64,000 bases of DNA, taken from NCBI GenBank assembly GCA_000717735.1, contig JOBE01000029.1, forward strand, positions 62,001 through 126,000, read 5' to 3'. The notes under the pieces were generated by a model, which had not been told where the DNA came from, searched no databases, and saw nothing but the letters and a program-made list of their open reading frames with translations. Every line of letters starts with the position of its first letter. The stretch's first letter is position 1. Position numbers and translations under genes: made by a program. Origin of the DNA: Streptomyces griseoluteus (lineage in GTDB: Bacteria; Actinomycetota; Actinomycetes; Streptomycetales; Streptomycetaceae). Of this stretch, positions 34,191 through 44,600 are shown in pieces.

Positions 34191-35209
34191 TCGTCGCCGA
34201 AGGGCTCACCAAGGACTTCCGCATCGCCGAGCGGCGACCCGGTCTGCTCGGGAGCCTCTCCACGCTCCTCACCCGGGAGTACCGGACCGTGCGCGCCGTC
34301 GACGGCATCTCCTTCCGGCTCCGCGCCGGCTCCAAGACCGCGTACATCGGCGCCAACGGGGCAGGGAAGTCGACCACGATCAAGATGCTCACCGGCATCA
34401 TGACCCCCAGCTCCGGCCGGTGCCTGGTCAACGGCGTCGAGCCCTACCGGCAGCGCCGGGAGAACGCCCGCTCGATCGGCGTGGTCTTCGGGCAGCGCAG
34501 CCAGCTGTGGTGGGACCTCTCCGTGCCGGACTCCTTCCAGATCCTGCGCAGGATCTACGGGATACCGGACGCGGTGTACGAGCGGAACCTGGCGCTCTAC
34601 CGCGAGCTCCTCGACATCGACGCCCTGGGGACCACACCGGTACGCCAGTTGAGCCTGGGGCAGCGGATGCGGGCCGAGATCGCGGCGAGCCTGCTGCACG
34701 ACCCGAAGGTCGTCTTCTGGGACGAGCCGACGATCGGCCTGGACATGGTGCTCAAGGAAGCCGTCCGCACCCTCGTCAACCGCGCCAACGCCGAGCTGGG
34801 CACGACCGTGCTGCTCACCAGCCACGACCTCTCCGACATCTCGGCCATCTGCGACGACGCGCTCGTCGTCGACGGCGGCAGGGTCGTGCACGAGGGCACG
34901 CTCCACGATCTGCTGCGCCGCGCCGACCGGCGGTCGGTCGTCTTCGACCACCGGGGCGGTCCGGGAGCGCAGGACACCGTGCTCCGGATCGAGACGGGGC
35001 TTCCGGGCGCCACGGCGGGCCTCACGAACGAGGGCCGGATCCGGGTCGACTACCCGGCGGACGCCTTCACCTCCCGGCATGTACTCGGCTTCCTCCTGGA
35101 GCACTTCGAGCTCGCCGACTGCTACGCCCCCGAACCGGACCTGGAGACGGTGCTCCGCCAGACCTACCGGGGCGGCGTCCCCGCCGCGCGGGACGGCGGT
35201 GCCGTGTGA
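34187..35209 (+). CDS. acbW: ABC-2 exporter ATPase (AcbW-like)
   Basis: 340 residues. Walker A GANGAGKST, Q-loop FGQRSQLWWDL, signature LSLGQRMRAE and Walker B VVFWDEPTIGLD are all present; H-loop TSHD. A C-terminal regulatory segment follows (RIETGLPGATAGL). The LGQR signature and the ABC-2 permeases beside it point to export. Acarbose producers have an exporter of three genes (AcbWXY) of this type. Here it is translationally coupled to the aminotransferase and to the next permease (GTGTGA overlap). Confidence 0.9.
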   Translation: MIVAEGLTKDFRIAERRPGLLGSLSTLLTREYRTVRAVDGISFRLRAGSKTAYIGANGAGKSTTIKMLTGIMTPSSGRCLVNGVEPYRQRRENARSIGVVFGQRSQLWWDLSVPDSFQILRRIYGIPDAVYERNLALYRELLDIDALGTTPVRQLSLGQRMRAEIAASLLHDPKVVFWDEPTIGLDMVLKEAVRTLVNRANAELGTTVLLTSHDLSDISAICDDALVVDGGRVVHEGTLHDLLRRADRRSVVFDHRGGPGAQDTVLRIETGLPGATAGLTNEGRIRVDYPADAFTSRHVLGFLLEHFELADCYAPEPDLETVLRQTYRGGVPAARDGGAV

Positions 35210-36021
35210 GGGCCCCGCTGCGCGCCGGCACCTACGTGCCCTTCGCCACCAGCGGGCTGCAGTCCCTGCTGCAGTACCGCTCCACCTTCCTGATCACCGG
35301 TGTCACCGCCGCGGCGGGCGCCGCCGTCACCGTCTTCCTGTGGCGTGCGGTCTACGCCGGCTCCCCGGGCCCCGGACCCGGCGGATTCACCCCGGCGAGC
35401 ATCACCACCTATCTGGTGGTGGCCCAGGTCCTGGCCGTGGTGCACGCCAACCGGGTCGACGACGAGGTCGCGGCCGAGGTCTACCGCGGCGACATCGCGG
35501 TGATGCTCGTGCGTCCCGTGAGCTATCCGCTGGTCCGCTTCGCCGCCTGCCTGCCCGTGATCGCCGCCAACGCGCTCCTCGTGGGCGTCCCGCTGCTCGT
35601 GCTCTTCTCCGTCCTCGTCCCGCTGACCACCCCCGCCCCGGTGGACGCGGCGCTCTTCGTGCTGTCCACCGCGTTCTCGGCGGTCATCGCCTTCTGCGTG
35701 AACCTGCTGACCGGCATGGCCGGGTTCGTCACCACGAACACCTGGGGCGTCCGCATGGTCAAACAGGGGATCGTCGCGTTCTTCGCGGGACAGATGGTCC
35801 CCCTGGCCCTGCTGCCCGGCCCCCTGCACACCCTGGCGATGGTCCTGCCGTTCCGCGCCCTGGCGGACGGGCCCCTCACTCTCCTGCTCGGCCGGTACGA
35901 GGGAGTCGGCGGCGCCTCCGCCGTCCTCGGCCACCAGCTCGGCTGGGCCGTGGGGCTCGTCCTGCTGTGCGCCGTCCTGTGGCGCGGCGCGGTGGGCCGG
36001 CTGGAGGTGCTGGGCGGATGA
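35206..36021 (+). CDS. acbX: ABC-2 exporter permease 1 (AcbX-like)
   Basis: 271 residues with about six TM helices (TAAAGAAVTVFLWRAVYAG; LPVIAANALLVGVPLLVLFS; ALFVLSTAFSAVIAFCVNLL). The VDDEVAAEVYRGDIAVMLVRPVSYP loop resembles the ABC-2 family of viologen/daunorubicin-like exporters. It pairs with the next gene to form the membrane channel for the ATPase upstream, likely for exporting the pseudo-oligosaccharide. It overlaps both neighbours by four bases. Confidence 0.88.
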   Translation: MRAPLRAGTYVPFATSGLQSLLQYRSTFLITGVTAAAGAAVTVFLWRAVYAGSPGPGPGGFTPASITTYLVVAQVLAVVHANRVDDEVAAEVYRGDIAVMLVRPVSYPLVRFAACLPVIAANALLVGVPLLVLFSVLVPLTTPAPVDAALFVLSTAFSAVIAFCVNLLTGMAGFVTTNTWGVRMVKQGIVAFFAGQMVPLALLPGPLHTLAMVLPFRALADGPLTLLLGRYEGVGGASAVLGHQLGWAVGLVLLCAVLWRGAVGRLEVLGG

Positions 36022-36818
36022 ACCGGACCCCCGGCGGCCATCTGCGCCTGGCGTTCTTCCTCGGAGGGGTGGGCCTGCACCGGCTCACCGCGTACCGTCT
36101 CGACTTCCTCCTCGGCTCCGGGGCCTTCCTCGTCCGCGTCGGGCTCCAGACCCTGGCGGTGGGCGTGGTCTTCACCCACGTCCCCGCCATCGCCGGCTGG
36201 TCCTACCCCCAGGTGCTCTTCCTCCTCGGCTGCTCCCTGCTGCCGCGCGGACTCGACCACCTCTTCACCGACCAGTTGTGGGAGCTGAGCCGCAAGCTGA
36301 TCCAGCGGGGCGAGTTCTACCGCTACCTGATCCGCCCGGTGAACCCGCTCTTCTCGCTCCTGTCGGAACGCTTCTTCCACCCGGACGGATTCGGCGAACT
36401 GGCCGTCGGCGCCGTCCTGGTGCTCTGGGCGGGAGCCGAGCTGGGTCTCGACCCCACCGCCCTGCAATGGGCGCTCGTGCTCCCGCTGATCGTCTGCGGG
36501 GCGCTCATCCACGCCGCCGTGAAGCTCTTCTTCGCGTCCCTGTCGTTCTGGACGGTGACCAGCATGCCCGCGATGCAGACGGTCACCCAGGTGTCCGAGT
36601 TCGCCGGCTATCCGCTCGACCTCTACCACCCGTCGCTGCGGATGCTCCTCACCTGGGTGCTGCCCTTCGCCTTCACCTCGTACGCACCGGCCGTCTACCT
36701 GCTGCACGGCTCCACCGGACTGATCCGGTGGCTTCCGGTCGTGACGGGTCTTTCCCTGCTCGCCGCGCTGTCGCTCTGGCGGCGTGGCCTTTCCAGATAC
36801 GAGATGACCGGGAGTTGA
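36018..36818 (+). CDS. acbY: ABC-2 exporter permease 2 (AcbY-like)
   Basis: 266 residues with six predicted TM helices (FLVRVGLQTLAVGVVFTHV; LALVLPLIVCGALIHAAVK). It shares the ABC-2 loop QLWELSRKLIQRGEFYRYLIRPVNP with viologen-exporter-type permeases, and FASLSFWTVTSMPAMQTVTQ after the fourth helix. The ATG overlaps the stop of permease 1. With the ATPase it completes a three-gene exporter. Confidence 0.88.
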   Translation: MNRTPGGHLRLAFFLGGVGLHRLTAYRLDFLLGSGAFLVRVGLQTLAVGVVFTHVPAIAGWSYPQVLFLLGCSLLPRGLDHLFTDQLWELSRKLIQRGEFYRYLIRPVNPLFSLLSERFFHPDGFGELAVGAVLVLWAGAELGLDPTALQWALVLPLIVCGALIHAAVKLFFASLSFWTVTSMPAMQTVTQVSEFAGYPLDLYHPSLRMLLTWVLPFAFTSYAPAVYLLHGSTGLIRWLPVVTGLSLLAALSLWRRGLSRYEMTGS

Positions 36819-36826
36819 CGAACTGC

Positions 36827-38401
36827 GTGACCAGCGACACCCAGCTCCATGAACTGCTGCGCGGCGCGGCCTGGCTGCCGGAGGACGTCCGCCGGGCCGA
36901 CCGCTACGCGCCGATCGACGAGGCCCCCCTCGGCTCCGGCACCACGCTGTTCCTCGTGTCCGTCGTCGGCGGCCCGGCGCACGGCAGGCTCCTCTTCGCC
37001 CCGGCCCACGCGGACGCGACGGGCCGCCTGACCGATGCCCAGGGCTCCGAGGCCTTCGACCTGGCCTGCGTGCGGCTGATGGCGGCCGGGGGCCGGATCC
37101 CCACCGCCCGCGGCGGTCACGTCGAGTTCCGCGGCGACGGAACCGCGGCCCGCGCGGTCTCCCCCCTCCCCTTCGCGCAGGGCTGGTCCTCGAACTCGCT
37201 CTCGCTCCTCGACATCGACGGCCGTCCCCACCTCCACAAGGCCTACCGCACCCTCGGTGCCGAGGTACGGGAGCCCGAACTGCTGCGTCTGATGCACGGC
37301 AGCGGCCACACGCCCCGCTGGTTCGGCGACTACGGCTACGTTCCCCCGGGCGGGGCCGAGCGGCTGGCGCTCGGGGTGGTCTACACGTACACACCGGGCA
37401 GCGGGATCGACACCCCGCTGCGCGCCAACCTGCGTGCGCTCTGGCCCCGGCTGACAGGCACTCAGAAGCCCGGTCACACCGGCGGCGCGGGCGGTTCCGA
37501 CGGCCTGGACGGCCTGGTCCGGGAGCACCTCGCTCCGCTGGCCGGCCCGCTGCGCACCGCCCGCTCGTTCCTCGGCGGGTTCCACGAGGAGCTGCGCACA
37601 CGCCTGGGCCGGGGAACTCCCCCGCCGGACTACCCCGTCGAGCACGCCCTCCGGGCCGCCGAGGAGCGGTACCGCGCGCTCGCCGAGCGGGCCAGGGACG
37701 GGGTGCAACTCCCCCCGGCGGCACTGGAGAAGGCCTTCGGCGCGCTCGCCTCGGAGATCGAGCTGCTGCGGACGGCGTTCGACACCACCGGCACGCACCC
37801 CGCGGGGCCCTGCCACGGGGACCTCCATCTGTCGCACCTGCTGTGGGACCCGCCGCGCCTCATCGACATCTCGACCCCCGGCACGGGTCCCGACGAACCG
37901 GGCTGGGCCGAGCAGTCGCCGCTGCAGGACCTGGTGGCGCTGGGACGCGCCCTGGAGTACTTCAGCGCCGACGAGGCCGCGTACGAGAGCGCCCGGCTCC
38001 TGGGTGTCGACTCGACGGAGACGATGCTCGCCTCGCTCGACGGCGGCGCCGGCATGCCGCCACGGGAGCGGTCCGTGCTCCTGCTCGTGTTCGAGGCGGC
38101 GGACAGGTGGCGCCGGCACGTCGCCGGTCTGCTGCTCACGCGCGACGGGGCGGACGGGTCCGACGGGTCCGACGGGTCCGGGTCCGAGGGAGCCGGCGGG
38201 TCCCACGAGGCCCTTGCCGGACCCGGACGCGGGCTCCCCGACGAGCCGTTGCGCCGGTTGCTCTACCTGCGCCGCCTGCTCCACGAACTCGACTACAACT
38301 TCGCGCACGCCCGGCCATACCACGCCGCGATCGACCTGCGCCACGCCATGGCGCTCGGTCTTCCCTCCCCGCTCCCCCTCACCCTGACCACGAGGACCTG
38401 A
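36827..38401 (+). CDS. APH/maltokinase-like kinase, possible AcbU-role enzyme
   Basis: 524 residues from GTG 36827 (GGGAG upstream). An N-terminal maltokinase-cap-like domain (PLGSGTTLFLVSVVGG) is followed by a kinase-like fold: LHKAYRTLGAEVREPELLRL, catalytic CHGDLHLSHLLWDPP (Asp332 after His330), then metal-binding Asp347 in LIDIS, where maltokinases have DFEG. A low-complexity insert (DGSDGSDGSGSEG) sits near 440. The HGD and Asp are present, so activity is plausible. In the acarbose pathway one kinase (AcbU) acts at C1 of the cyclitol 7-phosphate; this gene could fill that role, or phosphorylate maltose/maltooligosaccharide. No AcbU-type gene is otherwise seen. Confidence 0.7.
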   Translation: MTSDTQLHELLRGAAWLPEDVRRADRYAPIDEAPLGSGTTLFLVSVVGGPAHGRLLFAPAHADATGRLTDAQGSEAFDLACVRLMAAGGRIPTARGGHVEFRGDGTAARAVSPLPFAQGWSSNSLSLLDIDGRPHLHKAYRTLGAEVREPELLRLMHGSGHTPRWFGDYGYVPPGGAERLALGVVYTYTPGSGIDTPLRANLRALWPRLTGTQKPGHTGGAGGSDGLDGLVREHLAPLAGPLRTARSFLGGFHEELRTRLGRGTPPPDYPVEHALRAAEERYRALAERARDGVQLPPAALEKAFGALASEIELLRTAFDTTGTHPAGPCHGDLHLSHLLWDPPRLIDISTPGTGPDEPGWAEQSPLQDLVALGRALEYFSADEAAYESARLLGVDSTETMLASLDGGAGMPPRERSVLLLVFEAADRWRRHVAGLLLTRDGADGSDGSDGSGSEGAGGSHEALAGPGRGLPDEPLRRLLYLRRLLHELDYNFAHARPYHAAIDLRHAMALGLPSPLPLTLTTRT

Positions 38402-38402
38402 C

Positions 38403-40526
38403 GTGAGTGACGTGACCGACGAACCGCTGCACGTCATCGAGACGTACTTCGAATGCTGCGGGTTCGACCACACCTTCCTCCAGGGCGGCACCTCGGTGTA
38501 CCTCTGGAACCTCTCCCGCGCCTTCGCCCGCAAGGGCCACCGGGTGTCCATCGTGACCCCCGCCCACGGGCGTCTCGACGACCTGCGCCGCCGCCACACG
38601 GTCGAGGACCTCCCGTACGAGGACCGCTACACGCTGCCCCTCGTCCTCGACCCCGAGGTGTGGCGCGGCTTCCCCGCCGAGGTGTCCGTGGAGCTGCGCA
38701 CCACGGCTCACCGGATCCGCAAGGAGGGCGTCGACCTCTACTTCCTGTCGAACGACTACCTGGACCGCCTGCCCGACACGTTCTACCCGCCGTACTCGGC
38801 GAAGGGCAGGGACCTCACCTTCTTCAAGCCGCTGGTCTTCCAGGCCGACAGCGTGCGCTTCCTGCGCGGCTGGTTCGGCGACGAACGGGCGATCGTCCAC
38901 GCCCACGAGCCCTACTACCACTACCTCCTGCCGCCGGCGCTGAGCGGCGACCCGCTGAAGAGCGTCGTCACCACCGTGCAGAGCAACATGCCGATCACCA
39001 AGAAGGTGTACGGACCGGAGGTCCGCAGGCTCCTCGACCTCCTCGGCGCGCCGCCGCTGCCGGACGAGGAACCGCCGCTGCCTGCCGGCGAGCGCGAGGC
39101 CCAGCGCCAGTACCAGACGCTCACCCATCTGCACTACGAGTACCCGCCCGACCACCTCACCGTCTACGGCCTGGTCGCCGACCACTCCGACGCCATCGAC
39201 TTCCTCTGCCCCGGCCAGCGGGACTTCTACAACGGTTTCCGCGACACCCCGTTCGAGGACCTGTTCGCGGCGCTGCCGGTCTCCCGGACGGTCCGCCGCA
39301 ACGCGCACAAACAGTTCGTCGGCGGCTGCGCGATCTCGGACAGCTGGCTCGCCCCGGATCCGGACACGGTGGACCGGGACGCCGTCCTCTCCGGACTCGG
39401 TCTGGACCCGTCCCTCCCGACGTTCTTCCACAACGCCCGCTACGCGGTCCACCACAAGGGCCAGATCGAACTGGTCCGGGCGATCGACCGGGTACTCACC
39501 GAAGGCCTCGCGGCCAACTTCGTCCTGCGCTGCATCACCGGCACCGGCATCGACGACCCGTACTTCCACGACGTCGCCGAACGCCACAAGGGGCGGGTGC
39601 ACCTGGAGTGGGAACGGGTCGACGAGAGCCGGGTCTTCGCCTACGCCGCCTCCGCCGACTTCTGCGTGTTCCCGTCCAAGTTCGAGATGGACACCTTCCT
39701 CATCGCCCAGGGCGAGGCCATGGCGTGCGGGGCGGTGCCGGTGGCCACCGCCCAGTGGGGCATGGCCCACTTCCGGCACGCCGACGAAGGCACGACCCGG
39801 ACCGGCTTCTCGGTCAACCGGTCCTTCGCCGAGGACGACGCGCTCCTCGTCGACGGCCTCGCCGACCGCTTCCAGCAGGCCGTACGCCTCTTCCACGACC
39901 GGCCCGACGAGTACCGGGCCCTGTCGGCCCGCGCCCGGCAGGTGGCACGCGGCTTCACCTGGGACCACTGCGCCGATCTCCATCTGGAGGTCTTCCGGGA
40001 CCTCTGGCACGGGGTCGCCCCCGAGCCGGCGGCCGACGCGGCCCTGCGGCACGGCTGGTTCGACACCCTGCCGTCCCGTACCTGGGAGGAGCGCCCTCAG
40101 GAGGTGCTCGACGCGGCCGTGGAGACCGGCGACCTGGCCGCCGCCGAACGGCTGGGCCCCCTCACCGGGGCACTGGCCCTCCGGTTCTTCGACGCCGCCT
40201 GGGCGCGCGCCGACTTCGCCGTGTGCGAGGAGGTGGCAGGACGGTGGCCGGACGCGATACCCCCGGAGCGGGTGGCCCTCCTCGGAGACCGGTGCGCGCC
40301 CCACGGCGAGGGCCTGCGCTACCGGCTCGCCCACGCGGAGCGCGTCGAACTGGTCGTCCCCGGCCCCCGGGACGCCGGGGGCCGGGCGGAGGCGGAGATC
40401 ACCGAGTGGACCCGCGGGGCGACCGGGGAGTTCGTCGGCGCCGCGCCGCCGGCGGGCACCGCCGCCCAGCTGCTCCTGACCCTTTCGAACGGCCGGATCG
40501 CCTGGGACGAGGTGCGTCATGGCTGA
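38403..40526 (+). CDS. Starch-synthase-like (GT5/GT4-fold) glycosyltransferase
   Basis: 707 residues, GTG start after a one-base gap. GT-B fold: the N-terminal [25 protein letters not shown] is the GT5 Rossmann start; [15 protein letters not shown] carries the expected His. The C-terminal half has [23 protein letters not shown] (the E-x7-E nucleotide-binding motif of retaining GT-B enzymes) and [15 protein letters not shown]. About 190 residues after the GT fold have no match I know. Acarbose synthesis uses two GT-B enzymes, a pseudo-glycosyltransferase (AcbS) that makes the C-N bond and one that attaches acarviosine to maltose (AcbI). I cannot say which role this protein has. Its start is tightly placed behind the kinase. 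Confidence 0.85.
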   Translation: MSDVTDEPLHVIETYFECCGFDHTFLQGGTSVYLWNLSRAFARKGHRVSIVTPAHGRLDDLRRRHTVEDLPYEDRYTLPLVLDPEVWRGFPAEVSVELRTTAHRIRKEGVDLYFLSNDYLDRLPDTFYPPYSAKGRDLTFFKPLVFQADSVRFLRGWFGDERAIVHAHEPYYHYLLPPALSGDPLKSVVTTVQSNMPITKKVYGPEVRRLLDLLGAPPLPDEEPPLPAGEREAQRQYQTLTHLHYEYPPDHLTVYGLVADHSDAIDFLCPGQRDFYNGFRDTPFEDLFAALPVSRTVRRNAHKQFVGGCAISDSWLAPDPDTVDRDAVLSGLGLDPSLPTFFHNARYAVHHKGQIELVRAIDRVLTEGLAANFVLRCITGTGIDDPYFHDVAERHKGRVHLEWERVDESRVFAYAASADFCVFPSKFEMDTFLIAQGEAMACGAVPVATAQWGMAHFRHADEGTTRTGFSVNRSFAEDDALLVDGLADRFQQAVRLFHDRPDEYRALSARARQVARGFTWDHCADLHLEVFRDLWHGVAPEPAADAALRHGWFDTLPSRTWEERPQEVLDAAVETGDLAAAERLGPLTGALALRFFDAAWARADFAVCEEVAGRWPDAIPPERVALLGDRCAPHGEGLRYRLAHAERVELVVPGPRDAGGRAEAEITEWTRGATGEFVGAAPPAGTAAQLLLTLSNGRIAWDEVRHG

Positions 40527-41637
40527 GTCCGACTCCGTCCGCACCGTCCTGCTCGCCGGCGGCCGCGGTGAACGCATGGGCCGGCTCGGCACCGGCCGGC
40601 TGAAGCCGCTCGTGCCGTACGGCGGCGCCTGCAGGCTCATCGACTTCAGCCTGGCGAACGCGCGCGACTCCGGCCTCGGGGAGGTGCTCCTGCTCTCGCA
40701 GTACGAGGAGCGCCTGCTGATGGACGACCTGCACTCCGCCTGGAACGGCGTCTCGCGCGACTTCCGGATCCACTTCGGGCCGTACGACGAGGCGTACCGT
40801 GCCGCGGGCGAGAAGCTGCCCGCACGGCTTCCCGACCGCGCCTGGCCCCTGGAGAAGGGGACGGCCGACGCCCTCATCCGCAAGGGGGAGTACATCTTCG
40901 GCCCCCGGACCGAGCACGTGATGGTGCTCCACGCCGACCACGTCTACCGCTTCGACTACGGTCCGCTGATCCGCGGGCACATGACCTCGCGGGCGGCGCT
41001 CACGATCGCCTACCAGCGGATCGACCCGCGCTGGGTCCACCTCTTCGGCATGGTCGCGTTCGACCGGGACGGCGCCCTGACCACCTTCGTGGAGAAGCCC
41101 GAACACCCCACGTCCGACCTGGTGTTCGCCGCCTTCTGCGCCTTCGACGCCACGGTTCTGCAGCGGTACCTGGAGGAGCTGGAGGGCACGGACTGGCAGC
41201 ACGACATCAGCCGGGACGTGATCCCGGCGATGCTCGCGGCAGGGGAACGGATCCGGGGGCACCGCGTCGAGGGCCACTGGGAGGACATCGGCACGGTGGA
41301 GCGGTACCACCGCGCCCATCTAGCGATGACCCGCCCCGACGCCACCCTGCCGGTCCGGTCGCTGCCCTGGACCATCTCGCCGTACCTGCACCGGCGCCGG
41401 GTCGCCGAGTCGCCCGGCATCCGCCGCTCCGTGGTCCCCTTCGACCTGGTCAGCCGGGGCGACGTCGAGGACAGCGTGCTCTTCCCCGGCGTACGGATCG
41501 GCACGGACGCCCGGGTGCGGCGCAGTGTCGTGCTGCCCGGCGCCGTCGTGCCAGACGGCGCCGACATCGACTCCGCGGTCGTCCTGGAGGACGGGTTCGT
41601 CCAGCACGTCGAGCTCGCACCGAACCCCGTACGCTGA
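40519..41637 (+). CDS. GlgC-like nucleotidyltransferase (AcbR-like)
   Basis: 372 residues, ATG 40519, overlapping the glycosyltransferase by eight bases. It is an ADP-glucose pyrophosphorylase-type fold: [51 protein letters not shown] and a short beta-helix at the end ([15 protein letters not shown]). GlgC itself makes ADP-glucose, but acarbose clusters carry a homologue (AcbR) that activates the cyclitol phosphate to an NDP-cyclitol. Its position between the two glycosyltransferases supports that. An ordinary glycogen role is less likely, given no glgB/P nearby. Confidence 0.82.
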   Translation: MAESDSVRTVLLAGGRGERMGRLGTGRLKPLVPYGGACRLIDFSLANARDSGLGEVLLLSQYEERLLMDDLHSAWNGVSRDFRIHFGPYDEAYRAAGEKLPARLPDRAWPLEKGTADALIRKGEYIFGPRTEHVMVLHADHVYRFDYGPLIRGHMTSRAALTIAYQRIDPRWVHLFGMVAFDRDGALTTFVEKPEHPTSDLVFAAFCAFDATVLQRYLEELEGTDWQHDISRDVIPAMLAAGERIRGHRVEGHWEDIGTVERYHRAHLAMTRPDATLPVRSLPWTISPYLHRRRVAESPGIRRSVVPFDLVSRGDVEDSVLFPGVRIGTDARVRRSVVLPGAVVPDGADIDSAVVLEDGFVQHVELAPNPVR

Positions 41638-41649
41638 GGGAGCACCTTC

Positions 41650-44600
41650 ATGCACATCGTCAACTTCGCCTACGAATGCGGCGGCTTCGACTCCCGGCTG
41701 ATGCGCGGGGGCCTGTCGCCACTGGTGTGGAACCTGTCCCGGGAGTACGCCTCCCTCGGGCACCGCGTCTCGATCGTGACACCCGCGCACGGACACCTCG
41801 AGCGGCTGCGCGCGTCGTACGCGATCGAGGAACTGGACTTCCGGATCGACCACGCGGTGCCGCTGGTGCTCGATCCCAAGACCTGGCCCGGCCGGCCCGC
41901 CGAGGCGTTGCTGCCGCTGACGACGCGGGCCCATCTGCTGCGGCTCGACGGCGTGGACGTGTACTTCCTGTCCGACGCCCAGCTGGACCTGCTGCCGGAC
42001 CGGCTGTATCCGCCGCCGGACTCCGAGGGCCGGGACCTGTCGTTCTTCAAGCCGCTGGTCTTCCAGGTGGCAGGACTGCGCTTCCTGCGGGAGTGGCTCG
42101 GCGGGGAGGAGCAGGCGATCGTCCACGGCTTCGAGCCGTCCTACCACTACCTGGTCCCGCTGGTGCTGCGTGGCGACCCCCGGTGGCGCTGTGTCAGCAC
42201 GGTGGCGGCCAACGCGCCGATCACGCAGAAGGTCTACCGGCCCCAGGTCGAGGCCCTGCTGGGTCTCTTCGACGCGTCACCCGGGCCGGCCGGTGCCGGT
42301 ACCGCGGCCGGTGAGGGGAGCTCGCTCGACGCCTGGGAGGAGGCGCCGCCGCCGGAGGACTCGCCGGCCGCCGCCATGGTGCGGGCGCTGTCGGCGACAC
42401 GACTGCACACCGAGTACGGCCCCGACCACGTCGGCCTCTTCCCGCAGCTCCTCGCCCACGCCGATCTGGTGGACTTCGTCTCTCCCGGACAGCGCGACCA
42501 CTACAGCACCTTCGCCGACACCCCGATGGAGCAGTACGTCGCGTCGCTGCCCGTCTCCGGCCTGCTGCGTGAGCAGGCGGGCAAGCTGTTCGACGGAGGC
42601 TGCGGAGTCTCCGGCCCGTGGCTGGCGAGGGACCCGGACGGCGTCGACCGCGACGCCGTGCTGCGTTCCCTGGGCCTCGATCCCGCCCGGCCCGTCTTCT
42701 ACCACGCGGCCCGGTACGCGGTGCACCACAAGGGTCAGCTGGAGTTGATCCGCGCGGTGGAGGAGGTCCTGGCCGGCGGGGCGGAGGTCTCCTTCCTCCT
42801 GCGGTGCGCGACCGGCGCGGGCGGGGTGACGGAGGTGTCGCCCGCCAACGCGTACTTCCAGCGGGTGGCCGACGCGTACCCGGACCGGGTGCGGCTCGAC
42901 TGGCGGCTCGTCGACGAGGACGCGCTCTTCGCGGAGGCCGCCTGCGCCGACTTCTGCGTCTACCCGTCGAAGTTCGAGCTCGACGGATTCCTCATCGCGC
43001 AGGCCGAGGCGATGGCCTGCGGCGCCGTACCCGTCGGCACCTCGCAGCGGGCCACCGCCCACTTCGGCCACGCTCGTCCCCACGAGGACCCGAAGGCGAC
43101 GGGCTTCGCGGTCCGCGGCTCGTTCCGCGACGACGACCGGGAGCTCGCGGCGCTGCTCGCGGACCGGATCCGTGACGCGGAGCGGATGTTCCGCGAGGAA
43201 CCCGAGGCGTACGCGCGCCTGTCCGCCGCCGCCTCCAGGACCGCCCGCGGGTTCACCTGGGGCGAGAGCGCGCGCCGCCGCCTCGCCGTCTTCCGGGAGC
43301 TCCTCGACGACGTCCCGCGCCGGCTGCCCGCGCGGGACGCGATCCGGTACGGCTGGTTCGACCTGCTCGACGACGCGGAGTGGACGGAGCACCGTGAGGC
43401 GATCGTCCGGCGCTCCCTCGAACTGGGGGACGCCACCGCCTACGGGCGGTGCGCCGAACTCGACGCCGCCGCGTACGAGGCGCTCTTCGCCGCCGCGTTC
43501 GCGCGGGCGGACTTCCCGCGCTGCGCCGAGCTGGCGGAGGCCGCGGGCCGCGAGGCGCTGATGTCCCCGGTCCGGCACCGCTGCCGCGTCTCCCCCGCCG
43601 GGCCGGACGGGACGCTGCGGGTGGAGTACCGGCATCCGGAGGTGGCGGCGGTCGACGTCGTGGTCGAGGGGGACGCGCCGCCGGCCGCGGCGGCCACGGA
43701 CCCGTCCGGTCCGGAACCTCTCGAATCGGCGGCCGAGGCCGCGCTGTCGGACGAGCCGGTGCCCCCGGCGGGCAGGACCCGGACCGCCGCACTGCGCCGG
43801 GACACCGACGGCGTCTTCCGGGGCTCCGTCAGGGCCGATGACCTGAGGGCCGGTCTCGTCCTCCGGCTCACGCTCGCCTCCGGCCGGGTGACCTGGGACA
43901 ACGTCCCCGTCCCCGAGGCCCCGCCCTTCCGCGTCGTGGCGACGGACCTCGACGGCACGCTGCTGCGCGGCGACCTGACGGTCTCGTCGCGGACCCGGCG
44001 CGCGCTCGATCTGGTGGCCGCGTCCGGGGCCCGGCACCTCGTGGTGACCGGTCGTCCGGCCGCCGCCTGCCGCCGGCTCCTCGACTCCCTCGGCTACACG
44101 GGACTCGCCGTCTGCGGACAGGGCGCGCAGCTGTACGACGCGGGCGCCGACCGGCTGCTGTCCGCCGAGCGGCTCGACACCGGGCTCGCGCGCTCGGTCG
44201 TCGCCCGCGTCGAGGACCTCGTCGGGCCGCTCGAACTGGGGGTGGTGACCTCGCCCCCGGAGAGCCGGTTCAAGGTCACACCGGGCTTCGGCGAGCGGGT
44301 GCGGCACGGCTGGGACGTCACGGCCGACCGGTCGCTGCTGTGGGAGACGCCGATCGACAAGCTGGTGCTGCACCACCGCGTCCTCGGGGACGACGAGCTG
44401 ACCGAGACGGCGCGCCGGCTCTGCGGTGAGGAGGTGACCGTCGTCCACTCCGTCCAGGGCATGGTCGAGATCCTGCCGCGGGGCGTCACCAAGGGCACCG
44501 GCGTGGCGCGGGTCCTGGAGGTCCTCGGCCGCACGGGCGAGGAGACCGTGGCGTTCGGTGACATGCCCAACGACCTGCCGATGCTCGCGCTCGCCCGCCA

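Noticed and set aside
40519..41637. Ordinary glycogen pathway glgC
   Set aside because: Lies inside the EEVS cluster between two pseudoglycosyltransferase-like genes, with no glgB/glgP nearby.
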